Shown: piece by piece, positions 25,714 to 34,500 of the stretch
Numbering within the stretch: position 1 is the stretch's first letter
Layout: every line of letters begins with the position of its first letter
Assembly (NCBI RefSeq): GCF_019343105.1
Contig: NZ_CP073765.1
Span: 214,038 to 278,037, forward strand
DNA from: Methylovirgula sp. HY1
GTDB lineage: Bacteria; Pseudomonadota; Alphaproteobacteria; Rhizobiales; Beijerinckiaceae
Direction: 5' to 3'
DNA length: 64,000 bases
Translations under genes and position numbers: made by a program
The notes under the pieces: generated by a model
The model's database searches: none
The model's input: only the letters and a program-made list of their open reading frames with translations
Told to the model about the DNA's origin: nothing

Positions 25714-26965
25714 CAGGGCAATCGGGTGAAGGAAGTGCGTGACAAGGGGCTGAAGTACTGAATCTGTCGGTATCCGCTGATTCGATGAGCGGAGTGAACG
25801 ATGGATTGTGGGGGCGCGAGGACGGTCGCGGATTTTGAGACGACTGTTTTTCTGAGGTACTTCAAAGCCTTGCCGGATCCCAGGCAGCGGGGGAAGGTTG
25901 TCTACCGGCTCGACGAGGTTCTGTTGCTGGCTTTGCTGGCGACATTGGCGGGCGCGGAGGGTTTCACCGACATCGCACGGTTTGGTCACAAGAAGCTGGC
26001 GCTCCTGCGCCGCTTTCTGCCTTTCGTCGATAGCACGCCGAGCCACGACCACCTTGGCGATATTTTCGCTTCTCTCGACGCCGAGGCTTTCCGAGCCTGC
26101 TTCGTCACTTGGGTCGGCGCGCTGACCAAGGCGCCGCTCGACGTGATCGCCATCGACGGCAAGACTTCGCGACGTTCCGGTCGCAAGGCCGGCAAGGATA
26201 TGATCCACATGGTGTCCGCCTTCGCGGCGCGCCAGCGTCTCGTGCTGGCGCAGACCAAGGTGAACGAGAAGTCGAACGAGATCGTCGCCATTCCCGCCCT
26301 CCTCGACATGCTGTCGATCGAGGGCGCGATCGTCACCATCGACGCCATGGGCTGCCAGCGCGACATCGCGCAAAAGATCATCGACAAGAAAGCCGACTAT
26401 GTGCTGGCTCTGAAGGGCAATCAGGGTACGTTGCGCGACGACGTCGAATTGTTCGTAAACGAGCAGAAAACAAAGGGTTTCGCCGATACGACAATCAGCG
26501 TCGATAAAACCGTCGACGCCGATCACGGTCGGATCGAAACCCGAACCGTCACCGTCGTCCACGACGTCGCTTGGCTGCAAGAACGACATCAATAGCCGGG
26601 CCTGAAAGCTGTCGTCGTCATCGATTCCCTACGCGAGATCGGACCCAAGACCGAACGCGAAACCCGCTTCTACCTGACCTCTTCGCAACTGCGCGCCGAC
26701 AATCTCGGCGCTATCGTGCGCGATCATTGGGCTATCGAAAATGGTCTGCACTGGGTCATGGATATGACGTTCCGCGACGATGAATGCCGCATCCGAACCG
26801 AAAATGCCCCCGAGAACTTCGTCACCCTCAAGCACATGGCCCTCAATCTCGCCCGACGGAAAAAAGGCAACGATTCCGTTCGCCTCACACTCAAAACCGC
26901 GGCTTGGGATGACGAATACCTCGCCAAACTCATCGCCGCCTAATTTCCTTCACCCGATTCCCCTG
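25714..26965 (+). mobile_element. ISAs1-type insertion sequence (IS4-related)
   Basis: A 1252-bp element with inverted ends CAGGGCAATCGGGTGAAGGA (25714 onward) and, from 26965 inward, CAGGGGAATCGGGTGAAGGA (one mismatch). It contains one transposase gene interrupted by a stop codon. It lies inside the TnpB element that split iorA, and so is the youngest layer there. I could not identify a convincing target duplication. Confidence 0.85.
25801..26943 (+). pseudogene. ISAs1-family transposase with in-frame amber stop
   Basis: The frame would encode 380 residues. It opens with the ISAs1 N-terminal domain (FLRYFKALPDPRQRGKVVYR), then the DDE core: DVIAIDGKTSRRSGRK (Asp), IVTIDAMGCQRDIA (Asp) and, after the stop, DHWAIENGLHWVMDMTFRDD (Glu). 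Codon 265 is TAG (26593-26595) where relatives have Trp (QERHQ stop PGLKAVVV). One G-to-A change explains it. The downstream part (26596-26943) is otherwise intact, so loss of function is recent. Confidence 0.88.
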
Positions 26966-26971
26966 GCTCCT

Positions 26972-26991
26972 CCCCGGCATGAATGCCGGGG
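26972..26991 (-). repeat. Left-end hairpin of the TnpB element
   Basis: A perfect 9-bp stem CCCCGGCAT/ATGCCGGGG with a 2-base loop, 6 bp from the ISAs1 end. On the minus strand it is preceded by GCGGCGGGAAC and followed by AGGAG, the same context as the hairpin at 20622-20641. It lies 23 bp inside the junction with iorA. Confidence 0.65.
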
Positions 26992-27014
26992 TTCCCGCCG
27001 CGCACGTGTTCCTG

Positions 27015-27394
27015 ATGGCGGCGTCGATCTCCGCATCGCCCGGATGCGGGTTGCGGGTGAGCAAAGCGGCAGCCGACATGATCTGTCCCGATTGGCAATA
27101 GCCGCATTGGACGACATTCAGCGACAGCCAGGCGGTTTGCACGCGCTTGCCTGCCGTCGTATGGCCGATCGCTTCTATCGTCGTCACGACGCGGCGGCCG
27201 ATCGCGCCGATGGGCAGGACGCAAGATCTGACGGGTTTGCCGTCGAGATGGACCGTGCAGGCGCCGCATTGAGCGATGCCGCAGCCGAATTTCGTGCCGT
27301 ACAACCCGATGATGTCGCGCAAGACCCAAAGCAGCGGCATGTCGGGGGGCAAGTCGATGGCGTGAGCTTCCCCGTTGACCGTGAGGTGTTGCAT
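27015..27394 (-). pseudogene. iorA: iorA Fe-S subunit, N-terminal fragment
   Basis: About 127 codons of the [2Fe-2S] small subunit, starting [20 protein letters not shown]. The plant-ferredoxin-type cluster site [22 protein letters not shown] and half of the second cluster site ([10 protein letters not shown]) are intact. The frame passes into the TnpB element at 27014 and terminates there ([16 protein letters not shown]). The C-terminal 26 codons are at 24360-24438. The native protein would be about 152 residues. Without it the IorAB enzyme should not transfer electrons to the cytochrome. Confidence 0.9.
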
Positions 27395-27419
27395 GCAAGA
27401 GCCCCCATCTCACCTTCTA

Positions 27420-27467
27420 GATCACGATGATTTTGGATTGAATCAATCCAAAATCATAAACGTGATC
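27420..27467. repeat. Long palindrome upstream of iorA
   Basis: Arms ATGATTTTGGATTG (27427-27440) and CAATCCAAAATCAT (27444-27457) with a 3-base loop, enclosed by GATCACG (27420-27426) and CGTGATC (27461-27467). It lies 26 bp upstream of the iorA start, so it could be an operator, an extended hairpin in the 5' leader or an intergenic repeat. Confidence 0.6.
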
Positions 27468-27479
27468 GATTCTAAAAGC

Positions 27480-27533
27480 TTAGAGCGGGATGCGAACGGA
27501 AAACCGCTCACACTTTTTCTCATCCTGCTCTAA
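27480..27533. repeat. REP-like intergenic palindrome, target of IS5
   Basis: TTAGAGCGGGATG (27480-27492) and CATCCTGCTCTAA (27521-27533) are inverted repeats with one mismatch, around a centre of about 28 bp. Similar intergenic palindromes with RAGCRKGAT arms are common in Hyphomicrobiales genomes. The IS5 copy has inserted exactly at its right end, duplicating TAA. Confidence 0.55.
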
Positions 27534-28465
27534 GAGCCCGACTCGAAATTACGTGGGTTGAGGAGAGAGCCTTGCCAGCCTGCGCATGAGCAGGAAGGCG
27601 AGAGCGATGAGGAGCCAAGCCAGTGACGATTCGATGGTCGCCTCGAAGTCCTTGGCGAGGCGGCGCGCTCGGTTGATCCAGCCTAGCGTCCTCTCGACCA
27701 CCCAGCGCTTCGGCAGCACGACGAACCCCGCGACGCGCTTGTCCGAGCGCTCGACGACGGTGATGGAGATTCGACTGGCTTCATAGGCGGCTCGTTGGGC
27801 TTCGTCGCCTTTGTAGCCGCCGTCGACGAAGCACATGCTTACAAAAGGGCTTTTGCGATGAACCTCGCCGAGTATAGGGGCGAGCGCGTCGCGGTCCTGG
27901 ACAGCGGCGGGCGTGACCTGACTTTCGATCGGCAATCCGAGCATATCGACCGCAATATGCCGTTTGCGTCCCTTGACCTTTTTGCCGGCGTCGAAGCCGC
28001 GCGGCCCGCCGGCCTCGGTTGTTTTCACCGATTGGCTGTCGACGATGACCGCGGTAGGCGAGGCTTCCCGGCCTTCGCTCTCGCGGGCGTTCATGACCAG
28101 AATGCAGACGATCTGCGTCCAAAGACCGTTGTCGCGCCACGCGTAGAAGTGGTTCTGCACCGTGGTGAAAGGCGGGAAATCCTTGGGCAGAAGCCGCCAC
28201 GGGCAACCGCAGCGGATCAAATAGAACATGGCGTTCAGTATCTCGCGCGGATCGGTTGGCTTCCGACCTCGCCGCTTGGGCCGCGGCAGAAGCGGAGCAA
28301 TCAATTCAAATTCCTCGTCAGACATGTCACTTGAATAACGTGCGCGGATCACATCATACTTCAGTCGATCGGCCTCGTTCCACGGCATCGCGAATCCCTC
28401 GGGGTTGTAGCAAACCCAGGGAATCAAACGCCACGGGGCCGATCAACCATTTTCAGGTCGGGCTC
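27534..28465 (-). mobile_element. IS5-family insertion sequence, copy 1
   Basis: A 932-bp element with ends GAGCCCGACTCGAAA and, inverted, GAGCCCGACCTGAAA, flanked by TAA duplications (27531-27533 and 28466-28468). The second copy, at 51756-52687, has the same length, identical translated product and the opposite orientation. Confidence 0.92.
27549..28427 (-). CDS. IS5-family transposase (copy 1)
   Basis: A 292-residue DDE transposase. The N-terminal IS5 domain has SDEEFELIAPLLPRPKRRGR and RCGCPWRLLPKDFPPFTTVQ. The catalytic core has VIVDSQSVKTTEAGG (Asp), FVDGGYKGDEAQ (Asp) and VLPKRWVVERTLGWINRARR (Glu). The first ATG gives MIPWVCYNPEGFAMPWNEAD; the internal ATG at residue 14 (MPWNEADRLKYD) is an equally good start. 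The frame is intact and the protein is identical to copy 2. Confidence 0.93.
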   Translation of the reverse strand: MIPWVCYNPEGFAMPWNEADRLKYDVIRARYSSDMSDEEFELIAPLLPRPKRRGRKPTDPREILNAMFYLIRCGCPWRLLPKDFPPFTTVQNHFYAWRDNGLWTQIVCILVMNARESEGREASPTAVIVDSQSVKTTEAGGPRGFDAGKKVKGRKRHIAVDMLGLPIESQVTPAAVQDRDALAPILGEVHRKSPFVSMCFVDGGYKGDEAQRAAYEASRISITVVERSDKRVAGFVVLPKRWVVERTLGWINRARRLAKDFEATIESSLAWLLIALAFLLMRRLARLSPQPT

Positions 28466-28619
28466 TAAGCGAGCGGCGGGAGAACAAGCCGCTGCGGCAA
28501 GAGTTCCGGGATATTTTGCGAAAGTGAGGAATATGCTCCAGCGCCGCCTCTCAAAACGCCGCGCAAAGGCTCGGGCTGGAGCAGTTCCTATTGGAGCCGT
28601 TGCGAGCCTGCCCGCATGC

Positions 28620-29131
28620 TCACCAGACTTTTTGGATGACGCCGGTGCCGGAATAGATCTCTGTGGTGGAGGAAAATTCGCCGGCGAATTTGCCGAGCAC
28701 GGACCAGCCGCCGGCGAGCCTATATTCGAGGCCGGCGGTGACCAGCGCGTCATTGGCGGCGGGCTTGGCGGTCAATTCCTGGAAGAAGGCGGTCGTCATG
28801 GCCTCATTGTTGAAGTCATGCGCATAGGCAAAGCGCGAATAGAGTTTTAGTGCTTGATCCGCGAGATAAGGTTGTGCCCGTGGTCTTGTTGCCGATCTGA
28901 ATGCCGACACCCGCCGACATCGAGATCGTGCCGGAATTGCTGATCCCGCCGAGAAAGGTCGAGATGCTGGCCAGATAAATTCCGTGGCTGTCGGCCTCGA
29001 TCGTGCCGCCGCCGCCATTCGCGCAGGCCGCGAACGCAGCAGGCGCGCCGCCGCCGAATCAGCAGCGCGGCGAGCGAACAGGACGCCAGCAGGTTGCGCC
29101 GGCCGCGGCTATGCGATGGTGGATCGGACAT
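28620..29131 (-). pseudogene. Autotransporter (type V secretion) remnant
   Basis: Pieces in different frames on the minus strand. An N-terminal MSDPPSHSRGRRNLLASCSL resembles a signal region. Then, in another frame, comes a passenger-like stretch (GTIEADSHGIYLASISTFLG, NSGTISMSAGVGIQIGNKTT). Finally there is the end of a beta-barrel: LKLYSRFAYAHDFNNEAMTT, ALVTAGLEYRLAGGWSVLGK and the terminal aromatic residue (IQKVW). A functional autotransporter is far longer, so this is an internally deleted, frameshifted relic. Confidence 0.65.
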
Positions 29132-29313
29132 ACGCCCCCAAGCCAGACGCTGCCGTCGGCCATTCCTTTCCGTGAGAAATCCCGGGAAGTGCATTCGGAG
29201 TTCACGGTTTTAAAAAAATCATGAAATCAAGCTTTTGGCCGCACAAAGCCCAAAGGTCCGCAATATGTGAATCTTGCCGCGTGTTAACTTTTACGGGGTG
29301 TGGCGGAAAGGCG

Positions 29314-30699
29314 CTATTCGACGGGTTGCCGTGCCAGGCCGGACGGTCCGGCGAGGACCAGAGCCGCGCTGAGGAGAAGCGCGATTGCGATGACAGTGAA
29401 CATTGCGAGAGGACCTTGGCTGCCGAGCAGGGGCAGGAGCAGGATAGGGACGAGCATCGAGACGACCCGTCCGACGCCCCAGGCGCTTGCCGTGGCCGTC
29501 GCGCGCAACGGTGTCGGAAAGAGTTCGGCGCCGTAAAGGCCGAGAACGGCGCTGTAGACGGCGCTCGCCAGATTAAAGCCGGTGCCGAGCAAAATCAGCG
29601 GCGTCAGGCCCGTGCCGAGTGCGAAGGCAATGCCGAGAGCCGCCATTACGATAGCGCAGAGCGCCAGCGCGAGCCGCCGCTCGATGCGATCGACGAATGC
29701 GGCCGCGGCGGCGATCCCCAGTGTCGGGCCAAACATCGACACGCCAGCGAAGAGCAGGGAGTCGCCGAGGTGAAAGCCCTTTTGGATCATGACGGCGGCG
29801 CTGAGCAGCGGAAATCCGATGGTGGCCCAGGGACCGAGCGCGTAAAGCAGTCCAAGCAGTAGAATGCGCCGTCTTTGGCGCGGCTCGACCGCGAAGGTTT
29901 TAATGCCGTCCCTCGGGGCGTGCATCGGCGCGAACTTTGTCTCGTCGATAAGCGGAGGGGCCTGTCGTCCCGCCGCCGCAAATCTCCGACAGCTTTTCGC
30001 CGCTTCGGAGGCCCGCCCCGTGGCGGCGAGCCAGCGTGGCGACTCGGGCACGAGAAAGAACAACAGGGCGGTGATCGCCGAGATTCCCGCGCCTAGGAAG
30101 AGCGCCCAACGCCAGCCTTCGATCGACAGCGGTGCTAGCGGCGTGAGCCAGCGGATCAAGAGGATCATCGCAGGTGCGCCGAGAAAAGCCACCGCCGCGC
30201 AGAGCATCATCAGCGGACCGCGGCGCGACGGCGGCAGCACGTCCGAGAGATAGGCGGCGGTCAAAGGCGGATAGCCGCCGAGGGCAAGGCCCGAGACGAA
30301 GCGAAAGGCCGTCATGGCGCCGATATTCGGGCTCAATGCCACCGCAAGCGAGCCGAGGGCGAGGAGGGCCAACGCGATTTGAAGAGCCGCGCGGCGGCCT
30401 CTGCGATCCCCCCACCAGCCAAACAGCGGCGCGCCGACCGCGCCACCGGCGAAGACGGCGGCGAGAAGCAAGGAGACCGCAGCTCGCGACGCATGATAGG
30501 GCGGCGCGAGAAGCAGAGCCGAGAACGTATTGCTCAAGGCGACTTCGCCGATATCCGCGGCAAGCCCCAGCGCGCATAGCGCAAGGATGGCAAGGTGAAG
30601 CCCGTTCAAGGGCAGGCGATCCAGCCAATGAGCAATGGAGATCCGTCCCGCAAAAGCCGTCGGGCTCGCCTGATCCGATGTGGCAGTTTCGATCCTCAA
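29314..30699 (-). CDS. MFS transporter, sugar-porter/aromatic-acid type
   Basis: A 461-residue protein with about 12 predicted membrane helices. Motif A is in loop 2-3 (GWWGDRRGRRAAL, about residue 100), and PESPRWLAATGR after helix 6 is the sugar-porter-type signature. I prefer the TTG at 30699, which follows the TetR stop by about 11 bp. The upstream start at 30789 would overlap the regulator by nearly 80 bp. It probably forms an operon with the TetR gene. The substrate is unknown: organic acids, sugars or drugs are all possible. Confidence 0.8.
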   Translation of the reverse strand: MRIETATSDQASPTAFAGRISIAHWLDRLPLNGLHLAILALCALGLAADIGEVALSNTFSALLLAPPYHASRAAVSLLLAAVFAGGAVGAPLFGWWGDRRGRRAALQIALALLALGSLAVALSPNIGAMTAFRFVSGLALGGYPPLTAAYLSDVLPPSRRGPLMMLCAAVAFLGAPAMILLIRWLTPLAPLSIEGWRWALFLGAGISAITALLFFLVPESPRWLAATGRASEAAKSCRRFAAAGRQAPPLIDETKFAPMHAPRDGIKTFAVEPRQRRRILLLGLLYALGPWATIGFPLLSAAVMIQKGFHLGDSLLFAGVSMFGPTLGIAAAAAFVDRIERRLALALCAIVMAALGIAFALGTGLTPLILLGTGFNLASAVYSAVLGLYGAELFPTPLRATATASAWGVGRVVSMLVPILLLPLLGSQGPLAMFTVIAIALLLSAALVLAGPSGLARQPVE

Positions 30700-30710
30700 C
30701 GGGCCCCGCC

Positions 30711-31355
30711 TTACACTGTCTCGCTGGATGCCCTGCGGCGCGCGCTTTCCGCCGGCAGCTCCGCACCGCCGTAAAGAATGAATTGGCACATTTCGCGATA
30801 TCGGTACCCCAGCTCTTGCGGCGGAACCGGCGGCAGGCGCTGGTTCACGCCGCGCGCGCCATTGGAAAGCGCCTGGGCAAGCTGCTCCGCGGTCACGTCG
30901 TCCCGCAGCTTCAGAAACCCTGCCCGGGCAAGTTCGAGGAGCTCTTTCGCCAGCTCGGCTTCGAAGAAGTGTGCGACCGTCGTGACGATGTCATTGCAGC
31001 GGGTGAACACCTCGGCGTTCAACTCGACGAGGTGGGGTGAGGCATTGGCCAGACGCCGGGTGTCGCCGAAGCGGATGTTGATGATCGCGGACAAGATGTC
31101 GAGCGCGCTCCCGCCATTCTCGCGCTGCTGTCTCCCGGAGGCGAATCCGTTACTGAGAGCGAGTTCGTTCCGGAAGAGCATCGCCGCACGGAACGCTTCT
31201 TCCTTATTGTCGAAATAATTATAGAGCGCGCGCGTCGAGAGATCGCAAGCCTTCGCCATGCCGAGCATCGACAGCTCGCCATAGCCGAAGTCGCGGAAGG
31301 CCTTTTCAACCTTCAGCAGCAGCGCGGGGCTCGGTTTTATTTTTCGTTTGGCCAT
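30711..31355 (-). CDS. TetR-family transcriptional regulator
   Basis: A 214-residue regulator. I chose ATG 31355 (MAKRKIKPSPALLLKVEKAF). The N-terminal helix-turn-helix (residues about 12-60) has FGYGELSMLGMAKACDLSTR followed by ALYNYFDNKEEAFRAAM, typical of TetR/AcrR. The C-terminal ligand domain (residues about 80-210) has no assigned ligand. It lies upstream of, and in the same orientation as, the MFS gene and so is likely to control it together with itself. Confidence 0.85.
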   Translation of the reverse strand: MAKRKIKPSPALLLKVEKAFRDFGYGELSMLGMAKACDLSTRALYNYFDNKEEAFRAAMLFRNELALSNGFASGRQQRENGGSALDILSAIINIRFGDTRRLANASPHLVELNAEVFTRCNDIVTTVAHFFEAELAKELLELARAGFLKLRDDVTAEQLAQALSNGARGVNQRLPPVPPQELGYRYREMCQFILYGGAELPAESARRRASSETV

Positions 31356-31547
31356 ATTGCTTGGATCTATTGCGATGGAAGAGATCGATCGGTGGGGAGT
31401 GCAGGCTCTGCGCCAATCGGTGGCGGATCCAAAAGAAGGTCTCCTTGACACGGCTAAGGGAGTGAAACCCAATGTCCAACCGTTTGTGTGCTCGAATGTG
31501 CGCCCGCAGCTTACGCCGCGGGTCGCGGGGCTAAATCAGGACCAATA

Positions 31548-34500
31548 ATGACTCAAAGTCAAACCGATGCCGCCGCGCATCGCATGCCCCTCGGCGAGGC
31601 GCTCGTCTATGCGGAGCGCTGCCGAACCGAAGGCCGGCTGATGGAGGCGGAAGCGCTCTGCCGCCGGGTGCTCGAAACCCAGCCCAATCTGCCCGAGGCG
31701 GCGCATCTGCTCGGCGTCATCGCGCATCAAGCCGGCAAGCTCAGCGAGGCGATCGCGCATGTGAAGCGCGCGACGAAGCTGGCGCCGCAAAATGCGCTCT
31801 TCCATGCCAATCTCGGCGAAATGTATCGCCAAGCGGGGCGTCACAAACTGGCGATCGAGACAGGCCGCCGCGCGGCAGCGATCGACCCCACTATGGCGGT
31901 CGCCTGGAGCAATCTCGGCGCCGCGCTCTTCGAGCTGAAAGACTATGAGGAAGCGGTGCGCGCCAATCGTGCCGCGATCGCCGCCGATCCCGCTTTCGCG
32001 CAAGGCTATTGCAATCTCGGCAATGCGCTGCATGGCTTGAAGCGCTTCAATGAGGCGATCGACGCCTATCGCCGTGCCGTCGCGCTCAACCCAAATTATG
32101 TCGACGGCTGGGCCAATCTCGGCACGGCGCTGCATCATCATGGCATCTATGCCGAGGCGATGGCGTTCCTGCGCCGCGCCATCGCGCTTGCGCCCGAGCA
32201 TGCCAATGCGCATTCCGGCCTCGGCATTCTGCTCTTGATGCAAGGCGATTTCGCCGAGGGCTGGGCCGAATATGAATGGCGGCTGCGCTCGACCGAGCGC
32301 AAAGGCCCGCGCTTTCCCGAGCGGCCCTGGCAAGGCGAGAGTCTCGCCGGCAAGCATATCTATGTTCAGGCCGAGCAAGGCTTCGGCGACACGCTCCAAT
32401 TCGCCCGCTATATTCCGCTCCTGGCCCAGCGCGCTGGCAAGGTGAGCTTGCGCGTGCATCAACAGCTTGTCTCTCTCATGCAGGAAAGCCTGCCTGGAAT
32501 CGACATTTTCGGCGATCGCGGCGATCCCGCACCTTATGCCTGCGACATCGCCTTGATGAGCCTGCCGCATCTGTTTAAGACGCGGTATGAGACCATCCCC
32601 GCCGACGTGCCTTACCTGCGCGCGCCAGCCGCCGCGATTTCTGGCTGGGCACAACGGCTCGCGCCGCTGCAGGGGCTGAAAGTCGGACTCGTCTGGGCCG
32701 GCAATCCCGAACATACCAATGACATGCGGCGCTCGCTCGATGCTGCGCTGTTGACGCCGCTTTTGGATATTCCCGGCACGTCATTCGTGAGCCTGCAATT
32801 CGGTCCGCGCGCCGTCGATCTCAAAAAGCTCAAGAATGGCGAGAAGAGAGTCCTGGATCTGTCGCGCGAACTCGGCGATTTCGCGCATACCGCCGGGGCT
32901 GTGACGGGTCTTGATCTCGTCATCACCATCGATTCCTCGACCGCGCATCTCGCCGGCGCGCTGGGCAAGCCCGTATGGGTTCTGATCTCATCCGTCGCCG
33001 ATTGGCGCTGGCGCCTCGATCGTGAGGATAATGCCTGGTATCCGAATATGCGCCTCTTCCGTCAGGCGGAAGGCGAAGATTGGTCCGTCGTCATCGGGCG
33101 CGTCGGGGCCGCGCTCCGGGCCGCCGCGACAGGCGATGCTTCGGTGCTGATGCCGTTCAAGCCGGACGGCGAGCGGCGGGCCGCCGAGGCGGCCGCGATC
33201 CTAACGATTGAAGCCGCGCGCGCGCTGCAGGCTGCCCCGGCCGCGATGATGCGAACCCAGGCGCTGCCGGCAGGACAAGCCCTGCTGCTTGCCGAACAAA
33301 AGCGCCGGCAAGGCTTTCTCGGCGATGCCGATGAGCTTGTGCGCGGCGCGGTTGCAACCGAGCCAGATAATGCCGACGCCATCCATTCGCTGGGCATTAT
33401 TGCGCATCAATCGGGCAAGCTCGGCGAAGCGATCACGCATGTGCGCCGCGCCATCGCGATCGCGCCCGATATCGCGCTCTATCACGCCAATCTCGGCGAG
33501 ATGTGCCGGCTCGCCGGGCACATTGACGAGGCGATTGCCGAAGGCCGCCGCGCGATTGCCCTCCAACCGGATTACCCCGGCGCGCTGAGCAATCTCGCCA
33601 TCGCATTGTTCGATGAGGGCAAGTTCGAGGAGGCGCTCAGCCATCTCGATCGCGCCGTTGCGCTGCAACACAATTTTGCCCAGGCGCACAGCAACCGCGG
33701 CAATGCGTTGCAACGGTTGAAGCGCTTTTCGGAAGCCGAGCACGCCTATCGCCGCGCCCTCGAGTTCGAACCGAAATTTGCCGATGGCTGGAACAATCTC
33801 GGCACTTGTCTGCGCGAATTGAAACGTGGTGAAGAGGCCGAGGCTGCCTATCGCGAGGCTCTGGCGCTCAAGCCGCATGATCCGGATGTCCTCGACAATC
33901 TGGCCTTGGCGCTGAAGGATCTCGACCGCCTCGATGAAGCGGCCGAAACGTTTCGCTTTGCGCTTTCGATCGAGGCGCGCAGCGACAAGATCCATGTGCA
34001 TTATGGCGCACTCCTCATCGATCAGGATAAGATCGCAGAGGCAGGTGCTGCAGCCGGGCGCGCGCTGGTGCTCAATCCGAACAATCCCGACGCCGTCAAT
34101 CTGATGGGCCGCATCGCCTTCGAGCGCGAAGACCTGCATGCGGCGCTCGGGCATTATCAGCACGCGATCGCCTTGAAGCCAGATCTCGCCGATGCCTATA
34201 ACAACATGGGCAATGTGCTGAAGGAACTCGGCCGGCTCGAAGCGGCACGCCATGCCTATATCGAGTCACTCAGGCTCGATCCCAGCGTCACCGGCGTCTA
34301 CGTCAATCTGGCGGATTCGATGACATTCGCGCCCGGCGATCCCTATCTTGCCGCCATGGAAGCGCTGGCGGCACAGACGGATGGGCACTCGCAGAAGGAA
34401 CGCTTCCAGCTCGATTTCGCTCTCAGCAAGACTTACGCGGATCTCAAGGACCATGCGCGTTCCTTCACGCATCTCCTCGAGTCCAATGCGGCCAAGCGTG

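Larger units (their letters stand above)
24439..27014 (-). mobile_element. TnpB-only IS200/IS605-type element carrying an ISAs1-type insertion
   Basis: Everything between the two halves of iorA. On the minus strand it starts with a left-end hairpin (26972-26991, CCCCGGCAT/ATGCCGGGG), continues to an intact tnpB and ends with a right-end hairpin (24448-24467, CCCCGGCCT/AGGCCGGGG) and AGTTGTCAC. No target duplication is seen, as expected for this class. An ISAs1-type IS (25714-26965) lies between the left end and tnpB and is a later insertion. No TnpA gene is present, so mobility would need one in trans. Confidence 0.7.
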
